Shown: positions 44,958 through 55,309, counted from the first letter of the stretch. The stretch: 64,000 bases of DNA from Methylotenera sp. (GCA_013141075.1 JABFRQ010000005.1:558001-622000), one strand, 5' to 3'. Program-made: numbers and translations. Notes: generated from the letters alone by a model not told the origin.

Positions 44958-45515
44958 ATGAAGCTAATTATCACAATGTTATTTTGTATCCTCACTTTTT
45001 CAGCGCAAGCGCTTGAAATTAAAGGCGTAAAAGTAGATGAAAGCACCCAAGTTAGCGGCAGTTCATTAGTGCTAAACGGCGCTGGTGTACGCACTAAAAT
45101 GATGTTTAAAGTATATGTGGCCTCGCTTTATTTAGCGCATAAACAAACCGATGCTGTTGCGGTGATTAGCGACACTGGCAACAAGCGCATCAACATGCAT
45201 TTTTTACGTGCATTAAGCGCAGAAAAATTGTTGCATGGCATGGATGAAGGCTTTACGGATAATAATAGCGCCGCAGAAATGACTGCTATTGATGCGCAAA
45301 TGAAATCATTTCGCCAGCTAATGACATCCGCTAAAGAGGTGAAAGAAGGCGACGTGATTGTGCTAGATTTAACTGCCGCAGGCACGCAAGTGAATTTGAA
45401 CGGCAAAGTGCTTGGCAATATTGAAGGCGCGGCCTTTAACCAAGCGTTGTTGCGCGTGTGGTTGGGTAGCCACCCTGTAGATGGTTCATTGAAAAAAGCG
45501 CTGCTAGGGCAATAA
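44958..45515 (+). CDS. Exported chalcone-isomerase-like protein
   Basis: A 185-residue precursor with a signal peptide (1-18, ending AQA). The mature part fits the bacterial chalcone-isomerase-like family: GVRTKMMFKVYVASLYL near 45-61, MHFLRALSAEK, and FNQALLRVWLGSHPVDGSLKKALLG at the end. In this family the plant enzyme's catalytic residues are not generally conserved, and most members have no known activity. It is probably periplasmic. Confidence 0.85.
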   Translation: MKLIITMLFCILTFSAQALEIKGVKVDESTQVSGSSLVLNGAGVRTKMMFKVYVASLYLAHKQTDAVAVISDTGNKRINMHFLRALSAEKLLHGMDEGFTDNNSAAEMTAIDAQMKSFRQLMTSAKEVKEGDVIVLDLTAAGTQVNLNGKVLGNIEGAAFNQALLRVWLGSHPVDGSLKKALLGQ

Positions 45516-45543
45516 TTGCCTTTTGTAAATATTGAGAAATGCA

Positions 45544-46584
45544 ATGAGTGACATAAAATTACGTTGGGGAATTTTAGGTGCAGCACGTGTGAACGAGCGC
45601 CTGTTGCCCGCCATTATTGAGGCTAAAAATTCGCAACTAGTCGCCATTGCTAGCCGCCGCGCAGGTGCGGCTAAAGCCACATTAGACAAATACGCGCCTT
45701 GCCACCAAAATGTAGCGTGTTATGACAACATGGACGCGCTAATCAATGACAAAAATGTGGATGCCATTTACTGCCCCATGGCCAATGAAGAGCACGCCGA
45801 ATGGGCGCTAAAAGCCATTAACACAGGCAAACATGTGCTGATTGAAAAGCCCATGGCGACGACTTTAAAAGACATTGAAGCCATTGAAGCCGCGGCTAAA
45901 CAAGCCAATGTAAAAGTGATGGAAGGCTTTATGTACCGCTTTCATCCACAACATGCACGCGTGCAAGAAATTGTGGATTCTGGCCTAATCGGCGATGTGC
46001 TTTCAGCCCGCGCCAGCTTTTCTTTTTTAATGAAAGAAGCGCGCATGTACCGCATTAACCGCAGCATGGCAGAAGGTGGCGGTGCAATGTGGGACATTGG
46101 CCCTTACGCGATTCACAGTTTGCGTTGGTGCTTTGCTAAGAATGCGGCTTCAGGTATTAAAATCCCAGCCGAGCCTAAATTCATCATAGCCCACGCCAAA
46201 CTCAACGAACATGGCGCAGATATTGTCACCAGCGGCGTGCTAGATTTTGGTAATGATGCCGAAGGCCGTGCACGCTTTGGGCATTTTGACATTAGTTTTG
46301 AACGTAGCCGAAAATCAGAGTACGAAATTATCGGCACCAAAGGCTGGGTAAAATGCCACGCTGCATGGGTGTTTCAAAACGACGTGCCAGTCATTAGCTG
46401 GGCACTAGAAGATGGCAGATATTGTGAAGAACGCTTTGCGCCCAGTAACCACTTCACGCTAGAAATTGAACATTTCAGCGATTGCGTGCTAAACAACAAA
46501 ACACCACTTTTAACTTTTGCCGATGCAAAGGCAAATTGCACTGCCCTGCAAGCCAGTATCCATGCGGCTCGCAGAGCGATGTAA
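45544..46584 (+). CDS. Gfo/Idh/MocA family oxidoreductase
   Basis: A 346-residue NAD(P)-dependent dehydrogenase. The N-terminal Rossmann motif is WGILGAARVNERLLP, and the conserved EKPMAT lies near 100-105 with the catalytic Lys. HVLIEKP, GFMYRFHPQH and GGGAMWDIGPYAIH are typical of the family. The substrate is probably a sugar or cyclitol derivative but cannot be read from sequence. The ATG at 45544 is preferred to an in-frame TTG at 45532. Confidence 0.88.
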   Translation: MSDIKLRWGILGAARVNERLLPAIIEAKNSQLVAIASRRAGAAKATLDKYAPCHQNVACYDNMDALINDKNVDAIYCPMANEEHAEWALKAINTGKHVLIEKPMATTLKDIEAIEAAAKQANVKVMEGFMYRFHPQHARVQEIVDSGLIGDVLSARASFSFLMKEARMYRINRSMAEGGGAMWDIGPYAIHSLRWCFAKNAASGIKIPAEPKFIIAHAKLNEHGADIVTSGVLDFGNDAEGRARFGHFDISFERSRKSEYEIIGTKGWVKCHAAWVFQNDVPVISWALEDGRYCEERFAPSNHFTLEIEHFSDCVLNNKTPLLTFADAKANCTALQASIHAARRAM

Positions 46585-46663
46585 ATTATCTCACTCCTTT
46601 GGGTGGGCTACTTTGCGAGCTTGCCCTACATGCTAAACTTACATTCATACAAAGGTTAATTCT

Positions 46664-47116
46664 ATGCAGCTTGCACGCACTAAAATTTTTCGTAATCTTC
46701 TAATTATTAGCATCTTTTTATCTTCCCGCGCACTCGCAGATGGCTATGCAAGCCCATATGGTGAATGGCGTGGGCAGACTCAATATCAAGCATTTATTGG
46801 TACTACCTCAGACCCTGCAGCACACATAGTTACTAACTTAACCATTAAGATTGATCCGCAAGGTAAAGTTAATGGTATAAGCTCTGAAAATGGCTGTCAT
46901 TTACTTGGAATTGCTACCCCAAGTATGACCACAACATCTGTAATGCTGGATATCACATTAACAGGTTGCAGTTATCTTGGTCTAAATCGCACTTATAAAG
47001 GCCTCTTGTCATTATATTCGAAGGAAAAATACGCGAGTTTCTCACTTCAAGCTTTTCAAATAGGCTATGGCAAAGTTGGTGGTACGTACAATATTACGTC
47101 AACTATGCGTAGGTAG
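46664..47116 (+). CDS. Small exported protein of unknown function
   Basis: A 150-residue precursor with a signal peptide at about 1-25 (ending ALA). The mature part is beta-rich with two cysteines (GCHLLG and GCSYLG), which may pair. The pattern YGEWRGQTQYQ near 33 and NLTIKIDPQGKVNG near 63 suggests a small beta-barrel or lipocalin-like fold, but I cannot name a family. AAAGG precedes the ATG. Confidence 0.7.
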   Translation: MQLARTKIFRNLLIISIFLSSRALADGYASPYGEWRGQTQYQAFIGTTSDPAAHIVTNLTIKIDPQGKVNGISSENGCHLLGIATPSMTTTSVMLDITLTGCSYLGLNRTYKGLLSLYSKEKYASFSLQAFQIGYGKVGGTYNITSTMRR

Positions 47117-47444
47117 AAAAATAGCAAACGTAGCCTTATTTCACTTCACTCCATCAAGGCTATGCGGCTTCTATAAGCATAGATAAGTCATTATAGCCAA
47201 CGTCACTCCGATGCGATGCAGCACAGTTTTGTGCAGATTATTTATTGCATGCCCGCACACATTTACGCCCTAACCACTTGCTGAAAAAGGCTATTTAAGC
47301 AATAATTTAGTCTTTGCCAAAAAGCAGTGCATTTAACTGGCTTTTTGAAGAATTCAATCAGAGTTTCAGCAGATTTTCTATAAGAGTAAATCAATGAAAC
47401 CTGTAGTTCTAAATCATTAGTTTTAAATCATTAGGGAGAAAACC
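47117..47444 (+). other. Intergenic region upstream of tkt
   Basis: No believable gene. The last 35 bases hold a direct repeat of TAAATCATTAG (47410-47420 and 47424-47434), directly before the tkt ribosome binding site GGGAG. I see no clear promoter; TATAAG at 47379-47384 is a candidate -10 without a good -35. Confidence 0.5.
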
Positions 47445-49430
47445 ATGGCAACACGTAAAGACCTAGCCAACGCAATTCGTGCGTTATCGATGGATGCGGT
47501 ACAAAAAGCGAATTCTGGCCACCCAGGCGCGCCTATGGGCATGGCAGAAATCGCGGAAGAGCTTTGGAATAACCATTTAAGCCATAACCCAAAAAATCCT
47601 AACTGGTCAAATCGTGACCGTTTTGTGCTTTCTAATGGCCACGGTTCAATGTTGATTTATTCATTGCTACACCTGACAGGTTACGCATTGCCAATGGACG
47701 AAATTAAAACATTCCGTCAATTACATTCAAAATGTGCTGGTCACCCAGAATATGGTTACGCACCAGGCGTTGAAACAACCACTGGCCCATTAGGTCAAGG
47801 TATTGCAAATGGTGTTGGTTTCGCAATGGCTGAAAAATTATTAGCTGACCAATTCAACAAACCAGGCCACGACATCGTTGACCATAGCACATACGTGTTC
47901 TTAGGCGACGGCTGTATGATGGAAGGCGTTTCTCACGAAGCTTGTGCTTTAGCTGGTACTTGGGGCTTAGGCAAATTAACAGCATTCTGGGATGACAACG
48001 GTATTTCTATCGATGGTCACATTGAAGGTTGGTACACAGACGATACAGCTAAACGTTTTGAATCTTACGGCTGGCACGTTCAGTCAGTAGATGGTCACGA
48101 TGTTGCTGCTATTGGTAAAGCTATTGATGCTGCTAAAAAAGTTACAGACAAACCATCATTGATTTGCTGTAAAACTGTTATTGGTATGGGTTCACCAAAC
48201 AAATCTGGTTCGCACGATTGCCACGGTTCTGCATTAGGTTTAGAAGAAGTTGCAGCGACACGTGCAAACATCGGTTGGAATCACGAGCCATTTGTTATTC
48301 CTGCTGACGTTTATGCTGGTTGGGATGCAACGGCTAAAGGTGCTGCTGCTGAGAGTGCTTGGAATACTAAATTTGCAGCTTACAAAGCAGCATTTCCAGC
48401 TGAAGCGGCAGAGTATTCACGCCGCATGACGGGTGAATTGCCAGCTAACTGGAAATCAGCGACTGATGCAATTATCGCTTCAACAAATGAAAAAGCTGAA
48501 GGCGTTGCAACACGTAAAGCTTCACAAAACGTTATTGGTGCTTTAGCGCCATTATTACCTGAGTTCTTAGGCGGTTCTGCTGACTTAACTGGTTCAAACT
48601 TAACTTCAACAGCTAGTTTTGTTCACGTTGATGCTAAAAAACCAGGTAACTATATTTCATACGGCGTACGTGAATTCGGTATGTTCGCAATTATGAACGG
48701 TATGGCATTGCACGGTGGTTTAGTACCATTCGGCGGTACATTCCATATGTTCTCTGACTATGCAAAAAGCGCATTGCGTATGGCTGCATTGATGAAACAA
48801 CGTACTATTGCAGTGTTGACACATGATTCTATCGGTCAAGGTGAAGACGGTCCAACGCATCAACCAATTGAAAATACGGCTGGTTTACGTTTGATTCCAA
48901 ATATGGACGTTTGGCGTCCAGGTAACTCAACAGAAACTGCTGTGTCTTGGGTAGCTGCTGTTGAGCGTAAAGATGGTCCATCAAGCTTGGTATTAAGCCG
49001 TCAAAACGTGGCAGGCATGAAGCATGATGCGGCACAGTTTGATTTAATGCGCAAAGGTGGTTATGTATTATCAGATGTTGCTGGTAAAGCAGATGCCATT
49101 ATTATTGCTAACGGTTCAGAGCTTGAATTAGCGGTTAAAGCCGCAGCTGAATTGAATGCTGCTGGCACTAAAGTGCGCGTGGTTTCAATGCCATCAACTA
49201 ATGTGTTTGACCGTCAAGATAAAGCTTACAAAGACAGCGTATTAACTCCAGGCGTAGTTCGCGTGGCTGTTGAAGCTGGTGTAACTGACTTCTGGCGCAA
49301 ATATGTAGGTTTAGAAGGCGGTGTTGTAGGTATCGATACATTCGGTGAATCAGCTCCTGGTGGCGTATTGTTGAAACACTTCGGCTTTACAGTTGAAAAT
49401 GTAGTGGCAACGGTTAAATCAGTACTGTAA
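47445..49430 (+). CDS. tkt: Transketolase
   Basis: Thiamine-diphosphate enzyme exchanging two-carbon units between sugar phosphates; in a ribulose monophosphate methylotroph it would help to regenerate ribulose 5-phosphate. [12 protein letters not shown] near 23-34, the ThDP motif GDGCMMEG near 161-168 with [10 protein letters not shown], and [14 protein letters not shown] near 463 are present. At 661 residues the length is normal. Codon choice is markedly biased (GGT, AAC/AAA, GCT-rich), which suggests strong expression. It is followed by its own terminator. Confidence 0.97.
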   Translation: MATRKDLANAIRALSMDAVQKANSGHPGAPMGMAEIAEELWNNHLSHNPKNPNWSNRDRFVLSNGHGSMLIYSLLHLTGYALPMDEIKTFRQLHSKCAGHPEYGYAPGVETTTGPLGQGIANGVGFAMAEKLLADQFNKPGHDIVDHSTYVFLGDGCMMEGVSHEACALAGTWGLGKLTAFWDDNGISIDGHIEGWYTDDTAKRFESYGWHVQSVDGHDVAAIGKAIDAAKKVTDKPSLICCKTVIGMGSPNKSGSHDCHGSALGLEEVAATRANIGWNHEPFVIPADVYAGWDATAKGAAAESAWNTKFAAYKAAFPAEAAEYSRRMTGELPANWKSATDAIIASTNEKAEGVATRKASQNVIGALAPLLPEFLGGSADLTGSNLTSTASFVHVDAKKPGNYISYGVREFGMFAIMNGMALHGGLVPFGGTFHMFSDYAKSALRMAALMKQRTIAVLTHDSIGQGEDGPTHQPIENTAGLRLIPNMDVWRPGNSTETAVSWVAAVERKDGPSSLVLSRQNVAGMKHDAAQFDLMRKGGYVLSDVAGKADAIIIANGSELELAVKAAAELNAAGTKVRVVSMPSTNVFDRQDKAYKDSVLTPGVVRVAVEAGVTDFWRKYVGLEGGVVGIDTFGESAPGGVLLKHFGFTVENVVATVKSVL

Positions 49431-49495
49431 TTTAAGGTGCTGTAATTCAACTTGCATTACATGCAATAAGCTTAATAAGCTTAGTAAGTTAGTTT

Positions 49496-49527
49496 AATAA
49501 GGCACCTCAATACTGGGGTGCCTTATT
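49496..49527 (+). terminator. Terminator after tkt
   Basis: AATAAGGCACCTC (49496-49508) pairs with GGGGTGCCTTATT (49515-49527), giving a long stem with a six-base loop, followed by TAC and TTTT. Confidence 0.8.
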
Positions 49528-49613
49528 TACTTTTAGAGCTGCTTTAGGCCGCTGATTAGAATTACTTGTTTGATAAATTAAAAATTACCCATTGAATAAA
49601 CTTAGGAAACATC

Positions 49614-50633
49614 ATGGCAATTCGTGTAGCAATTAACGGTTATGGGCGCATTGGGCGCATGGTTTTGCGTGCTTTGTACGAATCTGGTCGTAAAGATATT
49701 GAAATTATTGCCATCAATAGTGCAGGTTGCGATGCGGAAAGTAATGCACATCTCACGCGCTACGATAGTGCGCATGGTCGTTTTCCATTTGCCGTGGGTG
49801 TAGATGGTGACGATATGATTATTGGCAGCCAAAAAATTAAAACGTTTGCAACGCGTAACCCAGCTGAATTGCCTTGGCGCGATTTAGCCATTGATATCGT
49901 ACTTGAGTGTACTGGCGCATTTAACAGCAAAGCCAAGTCGCAAGCGCATATAGATGCGGGGGCTAAAAAGGTTCTGTTATCAGCCCCAGGCGATAAAGAT
50001 ATTGATGCAACAGTGGTTTATGGCGTGAATCATCAGGTGATTAAAGCAAGTCATACCGTTATTTCAAATGCTTCATGTACCACCAATGGCTTAGCGCCAA
50101 TGATTCAGCCATTGCACGAGAAAATTGGCGTGGTGAATGGCCTAATGAACACAATTCACTCATACACAAACGACCAAGTATTAACTGATGCGCATCATAG
50201 TGATATGCGCCGCGCACGCTCCGCTACTACTTCATTGATTCCTACAAAAACGGGCGCCGCCGCGGCCGTAGGCTTGGTGCTGCCTGACTTGCAGGGCAAA
50301 TTGGATGGCTTTGCGATACGCGTGCCAACCCTTAATGTGTCGCTGGTTGATTTAACATTTACTGCAGCACGCCCAACCACTAAAGAAGAAATCAATCACA
50401 TCATGCGCGAAGCCGCAGCTTCTGGGCCACTAAAAGGTATTTTGTCTTACAACGAAGCGCCGTTAGTATCAATTGATTATAACCACACTGCGTACTCATC
50501 TAACTTTGACGCTACACTCACCAAAGTGACCAAAGATGGCTTGTTAGTTAAAGTGTGTGCTTGGTACGATAACGAATGGGGCTTTAGCTGCCGCATGCTA
50601 GATAATGTAGCAGCTATGATGGCCGCTAAATAA
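49614..50633 (+). CDS. gap: Glyceraldehyde-3-phosphate dehydrogenase, variant
   Basis: A 339-residue [17 protein letters not shown] near 8-19 binds the dinucleotide; catalytic Cys155 is in [23 protein letters not shown] and the C-terminal [12 protein letters not shown] fit the family. Two positions differ from ordinary betaproteobacterial enzymes: the residue after AIN is Ser36 rather than Asp, which normally contacts the NAD ribose, and the second Cys of CTTNC is Gly159. The first change is linked in the family to acceptance of NADP. The neighbours tkt, pgk and pyk make the central-carbon role likely. Erythrose-4-phosphate dehydrogenase activity is an alternative. Confidence 0.9.
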   Translation: MAIRVAINGYGRIGRMVLRALYESGRKDIEIIAINSAGCDAESNAHLTRYDSAHGRFPFAVGVDGDDMIIGSQKIKTFATRNPAELPWRDLAIDIVLECTGAFNSKAKSQAHIDAGAKKVLLSAPGDKDIDATVVYGVNHQVIKASHTVISNASCTTNGLAPMIQPLHEKIGVVNGLMNTIHSYTNDQVLTDAHHSDMRRARSATTSLIPTKTGAAAAVGLVLPDLQGKLDGFAIRVPTLNVSLVDLTFTAARPTTKEEINHIMREAAASGPLKGILSYNEAPLVSIDYNHTAYSSNFDATLTKVTKDGLLVKVCAWYDNEWGFSCRMLDNVAAMMAAK

Positions 50634-50644
50634 ACGCTATCAAT

Positions 50645-50881
50645 ATGGTCACACTTAAAGAAAAAAACAGTAATCGCTGGATAGGTACAATGAGCTTTGC
50701 GCAGTTAAAATTTTTTAACGAAGAGCTCAAAGAAGACCATGGCAATGATCAAGATTATCGCATCAGCCGTGCCACGTTAGTTGCGCTCAAACAACGCGAT
50801 ATTGCCCCTGAAATTACAGCGATTTTAGAAAAAGCGATGGGGAATGACAATGTATTAGAGTTTTATTGGATTAAATCTTAA
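50645..50881 (+). CDS. Small protein of unknown function between gap and pgk
   Basis: A 78-residue soluble, charged protein (RISRATLVALKQRDIAPEIT in the middle, EFYWIKS at the end) with no motif that I know. It lies 11 bases after gap and 26 before pgk, in the same direction. The first ATG lacks a clear ribosome binding site; the internal ATG at 50690 has TAGGT upstream and would give 63 residues. Its place in the operon is the main support. Confidence 0.6.
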   Translation: MVTLKEKNSNRWIGTMSFAQLKFFNEELKEDHGNDQDYRISRATLVALKQRDIAPEITAILEKAMGNDNVLEFYWIKS

Positions 50882-50907
50882 CAATATAAATGCAAGTGAG
50901 AATCAGC

Positions 50908-52095
50908 ATGACAAACGTAATCAAAATGACGGATTTAGATTTAAACGGTAAGCGCGTGCTGATTCGTGCAGATTTGAATGTGCCAGTTTCTAATGGAAAA
51001 GTCACTTCAGATGCGCGTATTACGGCGTCAATGGCCACTATTGAGCATGCAATTAAGGCGGGCGCTAAGGTGATGGTCACGTCGCATTTGGGTCGCCCTG
51101 AAGAGGGCGTTTATTCAGTAGAAAACTCGCTCAAACCTGTGGTTGATGTGATTTCAGCAAAACTTGGCAAGCCCGTACGCCTAGTTAAAGACTGGGTTGA
51201 TGGCGGTTTTGAAGTGGCGGCTGGCGAATTGGTGGTGTTAGAAAACTGCAGATTTAATAAAGGTGAAAAGAAAAGCACCGATGAATTGTCACATAAATAT
51301 GCCAATTTATGCGATATATTTGTGATGGATGCTTTTGGTACGGCGCACCGTGCTGAGGCGAGTACACATGGCGTGGCAAAATTTGCCCCCGTTGCAGCTG
51401 CTGGCATTTTGTTGGTGAATGAGCTTGAGGCGTTGACTAAAGCTTTACTAAGCCCCGCGCGACCAATGGTAGCGATTGTCGGCGGTAGTAAAGTTTCAAC
51501 CAAACTAACCGTATTAGAAAGCTTGTCAGAAAAAGTCGATCAAATGGTGGTGGGTGGCGGAATTGCCAATACCTTTTTGAAAGCGGCTGGCAATGAGGTA
51601 GGTAAATCACTTTGCGAAGATGATTTAGTGCCAGTTGCGCGCACCTTAATGGACAAAATGACCCAAAGAGGCGCAACAATTCCAATTGCTGTTGATGTGG
51701 TTTGTGGCAAAAAGTTTGATGCCAATGAGCCAGCAGTCAAGAAAGACGTGGCTGACGTGGCAATAGACGACATGATTTTTGATATTGGCACAAAATCTGC
51801 TAATCAAATAGCAGAGATTATTAAAAATGCTGGCACTGTAGTGTGGAATGGCCCAGTAGGCGTATTTGAATTTGACCAATTTGGTGAAGGCACAAAAACC
51901 ATTGCGCTTGCGATTGCAAATACTAAAGCGTTTACCTTGGCTGGCGGTGGTGACACAATTGCCGCGATTCAGAAATATGGCATTGAAGACAAAATTGATT
52001 ATATTTCTACCGCAGGTGGTGCATTTTTAGAATTTTTAGAAGGTAAAAAATTACCAGCAGTAGAAATACTTGAGCAACGGGCTGGCACTAAATAA
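50908..52095 (+). CDS. pgk: Phosphoglycerate kinase
   Basis: Transfers phosphate between 1,3-bisphosphoglycerate and [15 protein letters not shown] near 15-26, SHLGRP near 58, and the C-terminal GGGDTIAAI near 346 and [13 protein letters not shown] near 365 are diagnostic. The ATG at 50908 has GTGAGA at suitable distance; an ATG six codons later and an upstream start at 50890 are alternatives. Product: 395 residues. A terminator follows. Confidence 0.97.
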   Translation: MTNVIKMTDLDLNGKRVLIRADLNVPVSNGKVTSDARITASMATIEHAIKAGAKVMVTSHLGRPEEGVYSVENSLKPVVDVISAKLGKPVRLVKDWVDGGFEVAAGELVVLENCRFNKGEKKSTDELSHKYANLCDIFVMDAFGTAHRAEASTHGVAKFAPVAAAGILLVNELEALTKALLSPARPMVAIVGGSKVSTKLTVLESLSEKVDQMVVGGGIANTFLKAAGNEVGKSLCEDDLVPVARTLMDKMTQRGATIPIAVDVVCGKKFDANEPAVKKDVADVAIDDMIFDIGTKSANQIAEIIKNAGTVVWNGPVGVFEFDQFGEGTKTIALAIANTKAFTLAGGGDTIAAIQKYGIEDKIDYISTAGGAFLEFLEGKKLPAVEILEQRAGTK

Positions 52096-52114
52096 AAATT
52101 TTTTTAGTAATGTT

Positions 52115-52138
52115 AAAAGGGGCGTTTAGCCCCTTTTT
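52115..52138 (+). terminator. Terminator after pgk
   Basis: AAAAGGGGC (52115-52123), loop GTTTA, GCCCC (52129-52133) and TTTTT: a classic intrinsic terminator 20 bases after the stop. The rest of the space to pyk is A+T-rich and shows nothing else. Confidence 0.88.
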
Positions 52139-52335
52139 AGTTAGTTAATATGAAGATATTTGTATTAAATTTTTAGCCAAGATATTGGCTGAATTATCTA
52201 AATTTTCAGATAATTAGGACGATGCAATCGTTTGCAGTAGAATGGTTGCTATAAATGTAAGAAATAATAATGTATGAATTTGATTGTAAGTAAATGAAGC
52301 TACCTTATATTAGGTGGATTTAATAAGAGGTAAAT

Positions 52336-53772
52336 GTGACGTTACGTAAAACAAAAATTGTTGCAACACTCGGCCCTTCTTCTAATAGTGAGGAAATGTT
52401 AGCGCGCATGATTACAGCTGGCGTAAATGTAGTGCGTCTAAATTTCTCTCACGGTTCGGCAGAAGAGCATATTAAACGTGCTGAAATGGTGCGTGCTATT
52501 GCATTAAAACTAAACCGTCCAATTGGGGTGATGTGCGATTTACAAGGGCCAAAAATACGCATTGGTAAGTTTGAGTTTGGAAAAATCACGCTAAAAACGG
52601 GTGATTTATTTATTTTGGATGCAGATTGTGAGTTGGGTAATCAAGACCATGTAGGGTTGGATTATAAGACGCTGCCGCAAGAGGTGACGGAAGGTGTTGT
52701 TTTATTGCTAGATGATGGCCGTATTACGATGCAAGTGGATAGGGTAAAAGGTAACCAGATTCATTGTTTGGTGTTAAATGGCGGCACACTAAGTAACAAT
52801 AAAGGCATCAATCGCCAAGGTGGCGGTTTAAGTGCTGATGCGCTGACGAAAAAAGATCGTGAAGATATTAAAACTGCGGTGGCGCTTGAGGCAGATTACA
52901 TTGCAATGTCTTTTCCTAAAACGGCTTTAGATGTAGAGCTGGCACGGACTTTGGTTAAAAAGGCAGGCGGCACGGCGAGCATTATTGCCAAAATTGAGCG
53001 CGCGGAAGCGATTGATAACTTAGAAGCAATTATTGAAGCATCAGACGCGATTATGGTGGCACGCGGCGATTTAGGCGTTGAAGTGGGCGATGCTGCTGTG
53101 CCTGGCTTACAAAAACGCATGATACGCATGGCACGTGCGCAAAATAAATTAGTGATAACCGCCACGCAGATGATGGAATCAATGATTACCAGCCCAATCC
53201 CCACGCGGGCAGAGGTGTCAGATGTCGCCAATGCGGTGTTAGATGGCACAGATGCAGTGATGTTATCTGCCGAAACTGCCGCAGGCCAATACCCGCTAGA
53301 AACCGTGCAAGCGGTGCATCGCGTAGTGATGGAGGCTGAAAAAGAATATTACATTCAACCACATGCACCGAAATTAGACCAAAGGTTTGTAAAAACAGAC
53401 GAGGCCATTGCTGCCGCCGCAATTTACACGGCGCAGCATTTAAAAGTAACCGCGATTGCCGCGCTTACGCAATCGGGCAACGCTGCACAATGGCTTTCAC
53501 GCGCGGATTCTGAAATGCCAATTTATGCATTATCGCCAGATAAATATGCCCGCAGAAAACTCACACTACATCGCGGTGTTTATCCATTTCCAATTGAGCA
53601 AGGCGATAAAAATAGAGATGAAATTTTGCACGAAATGGAACAAGTATTACTGCAACAAAAAATGGTGACAACTGGTGACTTGGTATTGCTTACTTTTGGC
53701 GAGCCTATTGGCTGCCAAGGGGGAACAAACACGTTAAAAATAGTTAAAATTGGTGAAATTACGCCAGTTTAG
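52336..53772 (+). CDS. pyk: Pyruvate kinase
   Basis: Last step of glycolysis, making pyruvate and ATP. RKTKIVATLGPSS near 4-16, NFSHG near 39, MVARGDLGVE near 243-252 and the signature IIAKIERAEAIDN near 219 are visible. TATQMMESM near 278 completes the core. At 478 residues the length is normal. It begins with GTG; AAGAGG five bases upstream and the family N terminus support this start. Confidence 0.96.
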   Translation: MTLRKTKIVATLGPSSNSEEMLARMITAGVNVVRLNFSHGSAEEHIKRAEMVRAIALKLNRPIGVMCDLQGPKIRIGKFEFGKITLKTGDLFILDADCELGNQDHVGLDYKTLPQEVTEGVVLLLDDGRITMQVDRVKGNQIHCLVLNGGTLSNNKGINRQGGGLSADALTKKDREDIKTAVALEADYIAMSFPKTALDVELARTLVKKAGGTASIIAKIERAEAIDNLEAIIEASDAIMVARGDLGVEVGDAAVPGLQKRMIRMARAQNKLVITATQMMESMITSPIPTRAEVSDVANAVLDGTDAVMLSAETAAGQYPLETVQAVHRVVMEAEKEYYIQPHAPKLDQRFVKTDEAIAAAAIYTAQHLKVTAIAALTQSGNAAQWLSRADSEMPIYALSPDKYARRKLTLHRGVYPFPIEQGDKNRDEILHEMEQVLLQQKMVTTGDLVLLTFGEPIGCQGGTNTLKIVKIGEITPV

Positions 53773-53835
53773 ATTCACCCAAAAAGTTTAGAAATTGTTA
53801 GCATTATTTAGCATAAACAACACGTACTCATTAAC

Positions 53836-53898
53836 GATGCTCTGAGAGCCGCTCTGTAGGCGGCTTCCAGAGCATTATTTTTCTCTCGAGGGCGTTTT
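53836..53898 (+). repeat. Hairpin element, copy 2, downstream of pyk
   Basis: GCTCTG (53839-53844) and CAGAGC (53868-53873) enclose AGCCGC (53847-53852) and GCGGCT (53860-53865): a two-tier perfect stem. It is followed by ATTATTTTTCTCTCGA, shared with the copy after lpxC. It lies 67 bases after the pyk stop and may terminate pyk transcription. Confidence 0.7.
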
Positions 53899-53986
53899 GC
53901 ACGAAATATAGCCATAAAAATACGCAAAATTGTTTAAAAATATTGGTTTGCATTGTAGCGATACAACGCATTGCCTAAAGATAATT

Positions 53987-54015
53987 TTGCTTGGTTTTTA
54001 CTTGGCCTTTATAAT
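53987..54015 (+). promoter_or_regulatory. Probable purC promoter
   Basis: TTGCTT (53987-53992), 17 bases, perfect TATAAT (54010-54015). Transcription would begin near 54021, about 37 bases before purC. Confidence 0.65.
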
Positions 54016-54057
54016 GGCTCATTGAACTTTTTTCAGCCAAACCATAAGCAGCCTCAC

Positions 54058-54960
54058 ATGCAAAAACCTCTATTAGAAACCAGCATTACTAGCTTAAAAC
54101 GCATTCATCAAGGTAAAGTGCGCGATATTTACGATATTGATGCGAATACTATGCTGCTTGTGAGCACAGATAGGCTTTCTGCTTTTGATGTGATTTTGCC
54201 TACAGGCATTGCCAATAAAGGCGCAATGCTCACACAAATGGCTAACTTTTGGTTTGAAAAACTCAAAAATGTAGTGCCGAATCATTTAACTGGCATAGAC
54301 CCAAATAGTGTAGTGACTAACGCCACAGAGCAGGCGCAGCTTGGCTCACGCGCTGTTGTGGTAAAAAAACTAAAAGCTTTGCCGATTGAAGCCATCGTGC
54401 GCGGTTATTTAGTCGGCAGCGGTTGGAAAGAATACAAAGCCAAAGGCACTGTATGCGGCATTCAGTTGCCAGCGGGTTTGCAAGAGGCTTCAAAATTGCC
54501 AGCGCCAATTTTTACGCCTTCAAGCAAAGCGGCTGTTGGTGAGCATGATGAAAACATTAGCTTGCAGCAATGCGCAGATTTAATCGGTCAAGAAATGGCT
54601 GAGCAAGTAGCAAAAGTCGCCATTCAACTCTACGCACAAGCCGCTGAATATGCGCTTACGCGTGGCATTATTATTGCCGACACTAAGTTTGAATTTGGGT
54701 TAGATGCTAATGGCGTATTACATGTTATGGATGAAGTTTTAACGCCAGATTCATCTCGTTTTTGGCCCGCTGATAGCTATAAAGTGGGCAGCAACCCACC
54801 AAGTTACGATAAACAATTTGTGCGCGATTGGTTAGAAAGCATCGGTTGGAATAAAGCGCCGCCAGCACCAGCCTTGCCAGACGAAATAGCACTAAAAACC
54901 AGCGAGAAATATATGGAAGCTTTTGAGCGTTTAACGGGTCATCCATTAACGCTTGATTAA
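54058..54960 (+). CDS. purC: SAICAR synthetase
   Basis: Purine synthesis enzyme joining aspartate to CAIR. HQGKVRDIY near 16-24 is the ATP-binding start, VSTDRLSAFDVILP near 33-46, and DTKFEFG near 202 with MDEVLTPDSSRFWP near 220 are family signatures. The start at 54058 follows the promoter and gives the standard 300-residue form; an earlier in-frame ATG at 53971 would lie upstream of the promoter. Confidence 0.96.
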   Translation: MQKPLLETSITSLKRIHQGKVRDIYDIDANTMLLVSTDRLSAFDVILPTGIANKGAMLTQMANFWFEKLKNVVPNHLTGIDPNSVVTNATEQAQLGSRAVVVKKLKALPIEAIVRGYLVGSGWKEYKAKGTVCGIQLPAGLQEASKLPAPIFTPSSKAAVGEHDENISLQQCADLIGQEMAEQVAKVAIQLYAQAAEYALTRGIIIADTKFEFGLDANGVLHVMDEVLTPDSSRFWPADSYKVGSNPPSYDKQFVRDWLESIGWNKAPPAPALPDEIALKTSEKYMEAFERLTGHPLTLD

Positions 54961-55254
54961 ATGCTTATGATTGAAAAACTAAAAGCATTATCCAAGCACC
55001 TCAAACAAGAGTTTGAAGTGTATCGCTTAGTACTTAAGCACCCAAAAACGCCTTGGGTTGCCAAAGTGTTTTTGGGTTTAGCGGTTGGCTATTTATTGCT
55101 GCCTTTTGATTTGATTCCAGATTTTATACCTGTGCTAGGCCAGCTTGACGAAGTCGTAATTATTCCCATTTTGGTGTATATCGCATTGTTATTTATCCCG
55201 AAAATGGTCATTGAAAGTTGTAGAGCGCAAGTACAGGCGCAAAAGCAGGCGTAA
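54961..55254 (+). CDS. DUF1232 (YkvA-like) membrane protein
   Basis: A 97-residue protein with two hydrophobic segments (about 34-50 and 63-80). The signature LLPFDLIPDFIPVLGQLDEV between them defines DUF1232. No function is established. Its ATG follows the purC stop directly, so it is cotranscribed with purC. Confidence 0.85.
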   Translation: MLMIEKLKALSKHLKQEFEVYRLVLKHPKTPWVAKVFLGLAVGYLLLPFDLIPDFIPVLGQLDEVVIIPILVYIALLFIPKMVIESCRAQVQAQKQA

Positions 55255-55300
55255 TTGCAAGTACAAACCAGCATTTAGTTAATTTTATTTTTGCTAGGCT

Positions 55301-55309
55301 TGTTATAAT
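55301..55309 (+). promoter_or_regulatory. Possible extended -10 promoter of ppa
   Basis: TGTTATAAT: a perfect TATAAT (55304-55309) with TG one base upstream, the extended -10 form, and no good -35. The ppa start lies 86 bases downstream. Confidence 0.45.
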
